The notes under the pieces are model-generated. The model saw only the letters and a program-made list of their open reading frames with translations, did not search any database and was not told the origin of the DNA. Below, in pieces: positions 15,092-23,910 of a stretch of 64,000 nucleotides of DNA. This DNA comes from Tenacibaculum haliotis (GTDB lineage: Bacteria > Bacteroidota > Bacteroidia > Flavobacteriales > Flavobacteriaceae): the NCBI RefSeq assembly GCF_025215075.1, contig NZ_JAOBTH010000027.1:186001-250000 (forward strand). Direction: 5' to 3'. The translations under genes were made by a program, and so were the position numbers. Numbering within the stretch: position 1 is the first letter of the stretch; every line of letters begins with the position of its first letter.

Positions 15092-15794
15092 ATGCTTTAA
15101 TATATTCTTCAACCTCAAAGAGTACTTTAAAATGTTTTAATATTTTTTCTTTTACTTCTTCTTCGGATATTTTTTTACCGAGTTCAACTTCCATCGAAGT
15201 AACCGCTTTACCTCTGATTCCACACGGAATAATATTATCGAAATACCCTAAGTTTACATTTACGTTTAAAGCAAAACCGTGCATGGTAACCCACCTACTT
15301 GCACGAATTCCCATAGCGCAAATTTTTCTAGCAAACGGTGTTCCAACCCCAAGCCAAACTCCGGTTTCACCTTCACTGCGTTCTCCTTTTAAGCCATATT
15401 CTGCTATCGTTAATATAATTGCTTCTTCTAGTAAACGTAAGTATTTATGTATATCTGTAAAGAAATTTTCTAAGTCAATAATAGGATAGCCCACTATTTG
15501 TCCGGGACCATGATACGTTATATCTCCTCCTCTATTAATCTTATAAAAAGTAGCTTTTTTTTCTTTTAACTTTTCTTCGTTTAATAATAAATTACTGATA
15601 TCGCCAGACTTACCTAAGGTATATACATGCGGATGTTCTACAAATAAAAAATGATTAGGTGTTACAATTTCTTCTGTCGTATTCCTTTTCTTTCTTTTTA
15701 AAGCAACAATTTCATCCAATAACTCAGTTTGATAATTCCATGTTTCTTTATAATCTTTTCGACCTAAATCGCTGACTGTTATTTTTTTATTCAT
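15090..15794 (-). CDS. lipB: Octanoyl-[ACP]:protein N-octanoyltransferase
   Basis: A 234-residue enzyme that transfers octanoyl from acyl carrier protein to lipoyl domains, the first step of lipoate synthesis. It shows RGGDITYHGPGQIVGYP, the lysine region RKICAMGIRASRWVTMHGF and the catalytic cysteine in IIPCGIRGKAVTS. Family length is normal. It is convergent with the YceI gene and divergent from the large protease, with 84 bases between the start codons. Confidence 0.95.
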   Translation of the reverse strand: MNKKITVSDLGRKDYKETWNYQTELLDEIVALKRKKRNTTEEIVTPNHFLFVEHPHVYTLGKSGDISNLLLNEEKLKEKKATFYKINRGGDITYHGPGQIVGYPIIDLENFFTDIHKYLRLLEEAIILTIAEYGLKGERSEGETGVWLGVGTPFARKICAMGIRASRWVTMHGFALNVNVNLGYFDNIIPCGIRGKAVTSMEVELGKKISEEEVKEKILKHFKVLFEVEEYIKA

Positions 15795-15878
15795 AAATTA
15801 GCGTTCTAAACAAGTCCCCAAAGGTAGGTAAAAATAGTTTTAAGCTGTTATATTAAATACCCGATTAACTCGATAATT

Positions 15879-18800
15879 ATGATTAGAAAAAACGTTCTTT
15901 TAGTAGTATTAACTTTCATTTTGTATGCTAGTAATTCATTCTCTCAAAACTACTGGAATAAAACAGTCAAAAAAACTTTATCTTTTCAAGAAAACGAAAT
16001 ACTTACTAGAAAAAATACGCCACAAAAATACGCTTTAGCTTCTTTAGACTTAAATAGCTTCAAAAACTCCCTAACAAATTTACAATCAAAAAATAGTGAA
16101 AAAATAATTACGCTTCCTAATTCAAAAGGGAAATTAAATAGATTTTCTATTCAAGAGACTTCATATTTAGCACCTAAGTTAGCAGCAAAATTTCCGATGA
16201 TTAAATCGTATGCTGCCCAAGGAATTGATGACCCAACTGCAACTGCAAAAATCAGTATAGGTACCAATGGTTTCCATGCTATAATTTATTCAGTTACTGA
16301 TAATATCATATATATAGATCCGTATACTAAAAACAGAAAGCAATATATCATTTATAAAAAAAATGACTTAATAAATGATAAAAATGATTTTACCTGTAAT
16401 GTTGAAGCTGTAGCTGATAAAAAAACAATAACCACATCAAGCCAACGAAGAAATGCTAATGATGGTAAATTAAGAACTTTCAGGATTGCTATTGCCTGTA
16501 CTGGGGAGTATTCACAGTTTCATTTAAATAATCAAGGAGTTAATATTGCTGCAACTGATGCTGTAAAAAAAGCAGCTGTTTTATCAGCTATAAATACTAC
16601 AATGAGTCGTGTAAACGAAGTTTACGAAAGAGATTTAGCCGTAAAAATGGTTCTTGTAAATAATAATGATGATTTAATTTTTTTAGATGCAGCTACTGAT
16701 GGATTAACAAATAATGATTCTGATGACTTAATTGATGAGAGTCAACAAAAATGTGACGATATAATTGGTGATGCTAATTACGATATTGGTCATACTTTTA
16801 GTACTGGTGGTGGTGGTTTAGCTAGTCTAAGATCTGTTTGTGTTACTAACCATAAAGCTAGTGGAATTACTGGTCGTAGTCAGCCTATTGGAGATCCTTT
16901 TGACATTGACTATGTAGCACATGAAATTGGCCATCAATTTGGTGCTACTCATACACAAAACAATGATTGTAACAGAACAAATGCTACTGCGGTAGAGCCT
17001 GGAAGCGGTTCTACAATCATGGGATATGCTGGTATTTGCGATCCTGATGTTCAAGGAAACAGTCATGCTAATTTTCATGCAGTAAGTATTTCTCAAATGT
17101 GGGCACATGCACAAAACAGCGGTAATTGTGCTACTCTAACAAATACAAACAATGATGCCCCAGTAATAATTGCTGGTACAGATTTTAGCATTCCAAAATC
17201 TACTCCTTTTGTTTTAAAAGGAACTGCTACAGATGCGCAAGGACTAAGTAGTTTAACGTATAATTGGGAGCAAACAGATAATGAAATAGCAACAATGCCT
17301 CCTGAATCAACAAATACAGCAGGCCCTACATTTAGAGCTTTACCTTCTAGCTCTTCTCCTGACAGATACTTACCTACTCTTGCGAATGTTGTTAACGGAA
17401 CTTCTAACCCATGGGAAGTTCTTCCTGAAGTTGCTAGAAAACTAAATTTTGCACTTACTGTAAGAGATAACCATCTTGGAGGAGGAAGTTCTGCAAGAGA
17501 TGATATTAAGATTACAGTTACCGATGCAGCAGCTTTTACTGTAACAGCACCAAACACTAATGTTACTTGGAGTACAGGGGATACTAAAACGATAACGTGG
17601 AATAAAGGAACTACAGATATTGCTCCTATAAACTGTACTAAAGTTAATATTAAACTTTCTATTGATGGCGGATTGACTTTTCCGATTATTTTAAAAGAGA
17701 ATATTAACAATGATGGTACCGAAAATATTACAATACCTAATAATGCAACAACACAAGCTCGTATACTTGTTGAAGCTAATGACAATATCTTCTACAATGT
17801 AAATGCTACTAATTTTACTATTATCTCAACGATTCCTACTTTTTTAATCACAAATAATACTGAGAAACAAACGGTTTGTAACATTGGTAATAATTCTGTT
17901 GATTATACTTTAAATTTTGATTTTGTTAACGGATTCACAGAAACAGCAAGTCTGTCCGCTACTGGTTTACCTGCCGGGTCAACAGCCAGTTTTAACCCAA
18001 CCACTATTAATGCAGATGGTAATGTTATAATGACAGTTAGTAATTTAGATGGAAGCACACAACAAGACTATACAATAATCATTAAAGGAGAATCTACTAC
18101 AGTTACGCAAACAACGGAGGCGCTCTTAAAAGTTATTGGTACTAATTTTTCAACTCAAAATTTAACTACGCCAGCAACAAATGCTACAGACATTAATATT
18201 ATACCTAATTTTGAATGGGAAACGAATTCAAATGCAACTTCTTATAACATTGAAGTAGCAACAGATGTTAATTTTAATTCTATTATAATTAACGAGACAA
18301 CGACAACTAATTCATATATACATTCTACGCCCTTAACTGAAAGCACAAATTATTACTGGCGTGTAAAATCTATAAATAATTGTGGAGAAGGCTCGTTTTC
18401 CAACAGCAATATGTTTACAACAGAAGCCCCGTCTTATTGTGATTCAACTTTTACTGACGAAACCTATGGATCCGAACATATAACCAATGTTACTTTTAAT
18501 ACAATTAACAATACTTCAGGTAATAATTCTGTAGATGGATACGAAGATTTCACCGCGATAACAACAAACATTGAAAAGAAAGAAGAGTACCAAATAAGCG
18601 TAACTTTTAATACGGATGGCTACCAAGATCATTGCTATGTTTTTATTGACTGGAATCAAGATTATATATTCGATAAGGCAACAGAAAGATATGATTTAGG
18701 AAATCAAACAGCTGATGTTGCAACGGCAACACTAAACATAACAATACCTGAAGACGCATTACTAGGAGAAACTCGTATGAGAGTTATTATAGAATATTAT

Positions 18801-19172
18801 GAATTAGGAACATCATCGAATGGAGATGGGGCTTGTGATTCTGATCATGAAAGTGAATGGGGAGAAACGGAAGATTACACCGTTAATATTGAAGAAAGTT
18901 TTGCTACTGATAATAATTTATTCACTGATTTAAACATATATCCGATACCTTCTGACGGAAAATTAACCATTGATTTTAAAGTAAAAGATAAAAATTTAAC
19001 AATCATTAGATTGTTTGACTTGGTTGGTAATTTATTAAATACTCAAAATTTCTCAACAGTTTCGAGTAATTTCTATAAAGAAATTCAGTTCCCTAAAATA
19101 AGTAGCGGTGTTTACTTACTTCAAATAGAAAATGGCGGAAAAACAAAAACACAGAAAATAATTATTCAATAA
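15879..19172 (+). CDS. Secreted reprolysin-like metalloprotease with T9SS sorting domain
   Basis: A 1097-residue exported protease. In order: signal peptide (ending NSFSQ), propeptide-like region to about residue 190, metzincin domain with zinc motif HEIGHQFGATH at residues 348-358 and Met-turn STIMGYAGIC, and beta-sandwich repeats. A GEVED-type domain follows at about residues 900-1005 (DWNQDYIFD, EWGETEDYTV). The C-terminal type IX sorting domain spans about residues 1020-1097 (IYPIPSDGKLTI ... KTQKIIIQ). It should cross the outer membrane by the gliding-linked type IX system and act at the surface or outside, degrading host or environmental protein. It is a single-gene transcript with its own terminator. 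Confidence 0.93.
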   Translation: MIRKNVLLVVLTFILYASNSFSQNYWNKTVKKTLSFQENEILTRKNTPQKYALASLDLNSFKNSLTNLQSKNSEKIITLPNSKGKLNRFSIQETSYLAPKLAAKFPMIKSYAAQGIDDPTATAKISIGTNGFHAIIYSVTDNIIYIDPYTKNRKQYIIYKKNDLINDKNDFTCNVEAVADKKTITTSSQRRNANDGKLRTFRIAIACTGEYSQFHLNNQGVNIAATDAVKKAAVLSAINTTMSRVNEVYERDLAVKMVLVNNNDDLIFLDAATDGLTNNDSDDLIDESQQKCDDIIGDANYDIGHTFSTGGGGLASLRSVCVTNHKASGITGRSQPIGDPFDIDYVAHEIGHQFGATHTQNNDCNRTNATAVEPGSGSTIMGYAGICDPDVQGNSHANFHAVSISQMWAHAQNSGNCATLTNTNNDAPVIIAGTDFSIPKSTPFVLKGTATDAQGLSSLTYNWEQTDNEIATMPPESTNTAGPTFRALPSSSSPDRYLPTLANVVNGTSNPWEVLPEVARKLNFALTVRDNHLGGGSSARDDIKITVTDAAAFTVTAPNTNVTWSTGDTKTITWNKGTTDIAPINCTKVNIKLSIDGGLTFPIILKENINNDGTENITIPNNATTQARILVEANDNIFYNVNATNFTIISTIPTFLITNNTEKQTVCNIGNNSVDYTLNFDFVNGFTETASLSATGLPAGSTASFNPTTINADGNVIMTVSNLDGSTQQDYTIIIKGESTTVTQTTEALLKVIGTNFSTQNLTTPATNATDINIIPNFEWETNSNATSYNIEVATDVNFNSIIINETTTTNSYIHSTPLTESTNYYWRVKSINNCGEGSFSNSNMFTTEAPSYCDSTFTDETYGSEHITNVTFNTINNTSGNNSVDGYEDFTAITTNIEKKEEYQISVTFNTDGYQDHCYVFIDWNQDYIFDKATERYDLGNQTADVATATLNITIPEDALLGETRMRVIIEYYELGTSSNGDGACDSDHESEWGETEDYTVNIEESFATDNNLFTDLNIYPIPSDGKLTIDFKVKDKNLTIIRLFDLVGNLLNTQNFSTVSSNFYKEIQFPKISSGVYLLQIENGGKTKTQKIIIQ

Positions 19173-19180
19173 AAATTTAC

Positions 19181-19220
19181 AAATAAAAAAAGCGAGCTTA
19201 ATAGCTCGCTTTTTTTATTT
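19181..19220. terminator. Bidirectional terminator between protease and barrel protein genes
   Basis: AAAAAAAGCGAGCT / AGCTCGCTTTTTTT with a short loop and A/T tracts on both sides separates the two convergent genes (stops at 19172 and 19236). Confidence 0.88.
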
Positions 19221-19235
19221 GTAAAAATCTTAGTA

Positions 19236-22004
19236 TTATAAATTATACTTTACTGTAAACATTGCAATTCTAGGTTGAATTACATATGTTGAATTACTTA
19301 CGAAAATATCATTATTACTATTTTGATTTAATGCTTTAGAATCCAATAAATTGGTGGCACTTAACCTAAATTCCCATTTACTATCTTTTTTCTGATAAGT
19401 TAAATCTGCCCTTAAAAAACCATATTCATCAATAGTTTTACCTCCGTTAACTACTTTATTGAAGGTGTATTTAGAGGTGAATATAAATTCCTTTAAGAAA
19501 AGTATATCTAAATTAGCATACGGACTATGTGTTGTAAACTTATTTTCAACTCCTCCAATATCCGAATTATTAATTGATACATTGTAACCTACATCAAAAT
19601 TTGGTGCTTTTTTAAAATTCGTACTAAACCTTGAAGTATATGATTGTGAAAATGTTTTTGTTAATCGATTTGAAACTACATTCGTTTGACGATTCGAAAT
19701 CAAACTATTCGATTTAGAATGTGATACATTACCTCCGAAACGCACTTTAAATTTTCTAAAACTTTTTTGAAAATTTGCTCTTGCTGAAATTGTTTCATCA
19801 GGAAAAGCTGAATTAACAGAAGTTCTTACACTATTCACATCAATAAACTGCGTGTTATTTTTTATCACATCAGCTCGTTTACTATAATTTACTGACCCAA
19901 AAATATTCGTGTAATTAAACATATTAAAACTAAAATAGTTTAAACTCAAATTATGATATAATGAGTTTTCTAGTTCTCTATTACCAGAATACAAACTATT
20001 ATAATTATTAAAAACATACCCTTCTGCTAACTGATTTACATCAGTAAAACTAGTTTGCATATTATAGCTTAATCGTAAAGTTTCAGATTTTTTTAAGCTA
20101 ATTTTAATTGAAGCATCAGGTAATATTTTCGTAAAACTATTTCTAACCTCCGAACCTAACTGTGTGTTTTTAGATACATAATTATGTGCTGTAAATCCTT
20201 GATCGAAAGTAAAAATTCCTGTTATAAATTTATAGTGTAAACCGGCATAAATATCACTGAATGTAAAATCTACATCGTTTATACTACTAACCTGTGTTAT
20301 CGCATTTTTAGCACCTCCTAAAATCTCAAAAATATCAGAGTTAAATTGTTGGTTACTTTGTGTGGTACCTAAAGTGATGTTTAAATTACTTTTAGGATTA
20401 ATCACGTAGAAGTAATCTAATTTCGCATCAAATTTGTTGGTTTTTATTCTTTTATTCTGACCTAAATTAAACGGATTTGCATTTACATCAGCACCTATTA
20501 AATTTGCAAAAGATAACTTCTCTAACTCTGCATTATAAAAAGGATCTTCATCTTGCCATAAGTGCAATGCCTCAAAAGCAAAAATATTTTTTTCGTTTAA
20601 CGTATAATAATACTTTAAATTCTGATTGATAGAAAAAGGACTCTGCTCAGAAACCTGATCAATAGGTACTATTTCATCTGCTGCATTTAAGTATGTTCTT
20701 GATGATAAAGTGTTTTGTAATTGCTTTTGTTTTGAAATTTTAGCAAAAATATCATAATCAAACTGATTATTACTATCAGGCTTATAACTTGAACTTATTT
20801 TAAATAATCCTAAATCACTTGTTTGATTGGTTGTGTTCTGAGTTAGTTCTGTATCGATATACTTTACTGATGAAGGGTCATTCGAATCATAAGCAGGTAA
20901 ATTGTTGCTATCTATACCTGCATTTGAGTATACACGACTTGTAGCCTCTTCCATATCGGTTTCATTACCCGAATAAATTGCAAACCCGCTTAAATCCCAT
21001 GTTTTTTTTGGTGAATAACTAAAGTTTACTGCTCCGAATCGAGATTCAATTTCTTTTGCTCTATTATTCTTCATTGTTAAAAAAGAAATATCGCTAGAAC
21101 CTACATTAAAGTTTGTTCCATTACTTTCACTTAATCCTCTAAAACCACCTGTAAATTTAAAATAATCTCTCATTGTAAACGGTACTTCTCCAATATCATT
21201 TACATCAGTTATAATATTTACACTGTATTTTGGGTTGTAATAAAATAACTTAGGTGTTACAATATATCTATTGTTTTTCATTCCTACTCCTAAACCAGCA
21301 GTAATCTCACCAAACCAAAAGTTTTTCTTTCCTTCTTTTAATTTAATATTAATTACGATGTTATCTTCATTGTCTGTTACGCTACTCATTTGCCCAACTT
21401 CACTATGATTTTTTAAAACCTGAATTTTATCAATCGCATCAGCAGGAATATTTTTGGTTGCTATTTTAGTATCACCATCAAAGAAATCTTTTCCTTCAAC
21501 CATAATTTTCTTTACAGCTTTTCCTTCTACTTCTATTTCTCCATCATCATTTACTTCAACTCCAGGAAGGTTTTCTAATATTTCTCCTAATTTTTTTTCA
21601 GTTCCGTTTTTAAAACTATCCGCATTATAAACAATCGTATCGCCTTTTACTGTTACGGGCATTTTGTAGGTAATATTTACCTCATCTAAGCTATTATCTT
21701 TTTGTAAACTAATGTCTTTTAAAAGATCTTGTTCCTTAGTTTTTATAATAACGTCAGATGTTTTAAAACCTATATAACTTATCTTAATGCTATAACTTGA
21801 ATTCTTTTTAAGATTTAATTTAAAATTCCCTTTCGAATCTGTAAATCCATAAGAATCTAATTTTTTTGTAACCGTATTAATCGCGATTGCATTTGCCATT
21901 TCTAGAGGTGCTCCAATACTATCTTTAACAACTCCTTTTAGCGTTATTTGGGCATTGGTTATCCATGTAGTCAAGAAAATGACTATTAGTAGTGCTTTTT
22001 TCAT
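19236..22004 (-). CDS. Outer membrane beta-barrel protein, TonB-receptor-like
   Basis: A 922-residue outer membrane protein: signal peptide (MKKALLIVIFLTTWITNA), a carboxypeptidase-regulatory-like beta-sandwich (residues about 20-105), a plug-like region (GEILENLPGVEVNDDG, IMVEGKDFFDGD) and a large barrel ending in an aromatic strand (MFTVKYNL). This is the outer-membrane-beta-barrel family seen with GLPGLI proteins rather than a SusC. It lies 36 bases downstream of a GLPGLI gene on the same strand, so the three form an operon. The cargo is unknown; metal- or peptide-related transport is a guess from the family only. Confidence 0.9.
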   Translation of the reverse strand: MKKALLIVIFLTTWITNAQITLKGVVKDSIGAPLEMANAIAINTVTKKLDSYGFTDSKGNFKLNLKKNSSYSIKISYIGFKTSDVIIKTKEQDLLKDISLQKDNSLDEVNITYKMPVTVKGDTIVYNADSFKNGTEKKLGEILENLPGVEVNDDGEIEVEGKAVKKIMVEGKDFFDGDTKIATKNIPADAIDKIQVLKNHSEVGQMSSVTDNEDNIVINIKLKEGKKNFWFGEITAGLGVGMKNNRYIVTPKLFYYNPKYSVNIITDVNDIGEVPFTMRDYFKFTGGFRGLSESNGTNFNVGSSDISFLTMKNNRAKEIESRFGAVNFSYSPKKTWDLSGFAIYSGNETDMEEATSRVYSNAGIDSNNLPAYDSNDPSSVKYIDTELTQNTTNQTSDLGLFKISSSYKPDSNNQFDYDIFAKISKQKQLQNTLSSRTYLNAADEIVPIDQVSEQSPFSINQNLKYYYTLNEKNIFAFEALHLWQDEDPFYNAELEKLSFANLIGADVNANPFNLGQNKRIKTNKFDAKLDYFYVINPKSNLNITLGTTQSNQQFNSDIFEILGGAKNAITQVSSINDVDFTFSDIYAGLHYKFITGIFTFDQGFTAHNYVSKNTQLGSEVRNSFTKILPDASIKISLKKSETLRLSYNMQTSFTDVNQLAEGYVFNNYNSLYSGNRELENSLYHNLSLNYFSFNMFNYTNIFGSVNYSKRADVIKNNTQFIDVNSVRTSVNSAFPDETISARANFQKSFRKFKVRFGGNVSHSKSNSLISNRQTNVVSNRLTKTFSQSYTSRFSTNFKKAPNFDVGYNVSINNSDIGGVENKFTTHSPYANLDILFLKEFIFTSKYTFNKVVNGGKTIDEYGFLRADLTYQKKDSKWEFRLSATNLLDSKALNQNSNNDIFVSNSTYVIQPRIAMFTVKYNL

Positions 22005-22040
22005 TTGTAAAATGTGTGTATGATTTTAATGTTTTGTTAT

Positions 22041-22883
22041 TTAGAAACGACCACCTCTTCCGCCACTTCTTCTTCCTCCACTAAAACGTTCTCTCATTTC
22101 TTCCATCTTCACTTTCATTATTTCAGTGTATTCTTTTCTAGTAACTTTTTTCCCTTTTTCAGGTTTAGTTATTTCAATTTTTTCTGATGGATTCATTGTA
22201 ATTTCTGAACACAAAACAGTAGTTCTTCCTTCATTAATTTCTAAAATTAATCCAGGTAATCCCCAGTAATTCCCAGGACCGTTACTAACTGGCACTTGTG
22301 GAGTGTACCAAGCAGTAACTATCGTTTCTTTTGGTAATTCTAATTCCTTTTTAACCTTTGTTGAATCTTTTTTAGCCTCATTTCTTCTAGGTCTTCTCAT
22401 ACTTCTCCAGTTAAAAGCTGTATTCTTTTTTACTAAAGTTGCTTTATAACATGTGTAATTACCTATCTGTTTGGTTTCACTTCCTAATTCCCAATTTGGT
22501 TTTTCGGCTGCTTCAGAAATTAAAAATTTTTTACCAAAAGCTTCTGTCGATTCTAACAACGTTCCTTCTTTTACATTCTTGTATTTTATTCCACCTCCAG
22601 AAAAACCTCCAAACCTACGGCCTCTTCCAGTAGTAGGTGCTGCTAATTTTTCTTGTTCTTTATAAACAGATTCTTCTCTCGTAAAACTTAAAATAAACGT
22701 TTTCTCCAACATACTTTTCATACGCTGCATGATTTGTTTTTTTCGTTCTTCAGACATATCTCTTCCTCCAAAATCACTATTCATAGTAGTCTTAGATTCA
22801 TATACTGCCTTACCTTGAAAATTAGCTTGTGAAAAAATCGTAATCGATAAACACAGAAAAAAGATGGTTGTAATTTGTTTCAT
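22041..22883 (-). CDS. GLPGLI family protein (second of operon)
   Basis: A 280-residue exported protein with signal peptide (MKQITTIFFLCLSITIFSQA) and the name-giving segment VSNGPGNYWGLPGLILEIN. The family, named for this motif, is restricted largely to Bacteroidota and has no proven function. A basic, Gly/Arg-rich tail (FSGGRRSGGRGGRF) ends the protein. It is paralogous to the next upstream gene and lies between it and the outer membrane barrel gene. Confidence 0.92.
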   Translation of the reverse strand: MKQITTIFFLCLSITIFSQANFQGKAVYESKTTMNSDFGGRDMSEERKKQIMQRMKSMLEKTFILSFTREESVYKEQEKLAAPTTGRGRRFGGFSGGGIKYKNVKEGTLLESTEAFGKKFLISEAAEKPNWELGSETKQIGNYTCYKATLVKKNTAFNWRSMRRPRRNEAKKDSTKVKKELELPKETIVTAWYTPQVPVSNGPGNYWGLPGLILEINEGRTTVLCSEITMNPSEKIEITKPEKGKKVTRKEYTEIMKVKMEEMRERFSGGRRSGGRGGRF

Positions 22884-22956
22884 TTTTTACTTTTTAATTT
22901 TATAACTCTTAATTGTAATTAAATGTTAGACTCAACAAAACTAAAAAGGTTTAGTG

Positions 22957-23787
22957 CTACCCCTGAATTTCTATACTTATTGAATTGCCATCTTTATTTT
23001 TACGCTTACTTTTAAAACGCTCCATCATTTCTTTTGAATGCTTATCCATTATTTTATCAAACTTTTCTTGCGTTACTTTTTTTCCTTTTGATGGTTCTTT
23101 GATGTTAATTTTATCTGATGGATTCATTACAATTTCTGTACAAACTATTGTTTGTTTTCCATCTTGAATTTCTAAAATCAACCCTGGTAATCCCCAAAAA
23201 CTTCCAGGACCATTACTTACTGGCACTTGTGATGTGTACCAAGCAACTGTTTCTATAGTTACTTTTTCTTTTTTCTCTTCTCTTTCTCCATCTGTCATAG
23301 AAAAAGAAGTTCTAGTTTCTTCCCTTTTTCTTGTTGCTTTATAACAAGTATAATTACCAATATTTTTTGTTTCGCTTGTCATTTCCCAATCAAGTTCACT
23401 TAACTTGTCTTTAATAAGAAACCGCTTTCCACTAATTTCAGTTTTATTTACAAATCGTTTATCAACAACATTTTTATACAAAACATCAGTTCCTCCACCA
23501 TTTCCCATAATTTGAATGCTTACTCCGTTTTGAGCCTGTGGAGTAGATAATTCCTCATTTTGCTTATAAGTAGATTCTGATTTGGTAAAATTTAACGTAT
23601 ATGTTTTCTGAAATTGCTTTAACAACTGAGCTTGTAACTGTTTTTGTAGATCTGAATTGCCTCCTTTTTTATCTTTCATTTTAAAATCTACCTTTCTATG
23701 CGTTTTATAAGTAGCCTTTCCTTGAAAATCTTGTGCGTTAATTACTACACTTAAAAACAATGCTGCTAAAAATATGCTTTTTTTCAT
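22957..23787 (-). CDS. GLPGLI family protein (first of operon)
   Basis: A 276-residue paralogue of the gene downstream: signal peptide MKKSIFLAALFLSVVINA, and GPGSFWGLPGLILEIQ in the C-terminal half. I chose the ATG at 23787 because it gives a clean signal peptide; a longer in-frame start (23844) would add 19 residues and run through the promoter. A TTTG-N19-CATATTTG promoter lies just upstream, with the GTTAA triple repeat against its -33 element. Control by the divergent kinase/regulator pair is therefore likely. Confidence 0.92.
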   Translation of the reverse strand: MKKSIFLAALFLSVVINAQDFQGKATYKTHRKVDFKMKDKKGGNSDLQKQLQAQLLKQFQKTYTLNFTKSESTYKQNEELSTPQAQNGVSIQIMGNGGGTDVLYKNVVDKRFVNKTEISGKRFLIKDKLSELDWEMTSETKNIGNYTCYKATRKREETRTSFSMTDGEREEKKEKVTIETVAWYTSQVPVSNGPGSFWGLPGLILEIQDGKQTIVCTEIVMNPSDKINIKEPSKGKKVTQEKFDKIMDKHSKEMMERFKSKRKNKDGNSISIEIQG

Positions 23788-23814
23788 TTTTATAATTTTA
23801 TATTGTTTGATAGT

Positions 23815-23845
23815 ACAAATATGAGTAAAGAAACCTTCTATCAAA
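23815..23845 (-). promoter_or_regulatory. Promoter of the GLPGLI-barrel operon
   Basis: Reading leftwards, TTTG (complement of 23842-23845), exactly 19 bases, then CATATTTG (complement of 23815-23822); the latter differs from TAnnTTTG in its first base. The GTTAA repeats begin directly upstream of the -33 element. Confidence 0.7.
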
Positions 23846-23871
23846 GTTAACGAGTGTTAACTAATGTTAAG
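23846..23871. promoter_or_regulatory. Triple GTTAA direct repeat, probable OmpR-family operator
   Basis: GTTAA begins at 23846, 23856 and 23866, each followed by C, C and G, so the copies are spaced exactly 10 bases, one helical turn, with 5-base gaps. Tandem 5-6-mers with 5-base gaps are the usual site type of OmpR/PhoB-family regulators, and such a regulator is encoded next door (25478). The array lies between two divergent promoters and touches both -33 regions. Confidence 0.65.
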
Positions 23872-23898
23872 CAACCTTTATAAATTCAGTATTACATG

Positions 23899-23906
23899 TA
23901 TCTTTG
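23899..23906 (+). promoter_or_regulatory. -7 element of the histidine kinase gene, leaderless position
   Basis: TATCTTTG matches TAnnTTTG and ends only 4 bases before the ATG at 23911. At the 19-base distance upstream the sequence is CTTT (23876-23879), a partial -33. Transcription would begin at or within a base or two of the start codon. Confidence 0.55.
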
Positions 23907-23910
23907 AAAC

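Noticed and set aside
17093..17785. A 230-codon open frame on the minus strand inside the secreted protease gene
   Set aside because: It is antisense to a well-supported protease domain, has no promoter or recognisable product, and arises from the codon bias of the real gene.
22439..22665. Plus-strand frames opposite the GLPGLI genes
   Set aside because: They overlap well-supported coding sequence on the other strand and have no recognisable product or start context.
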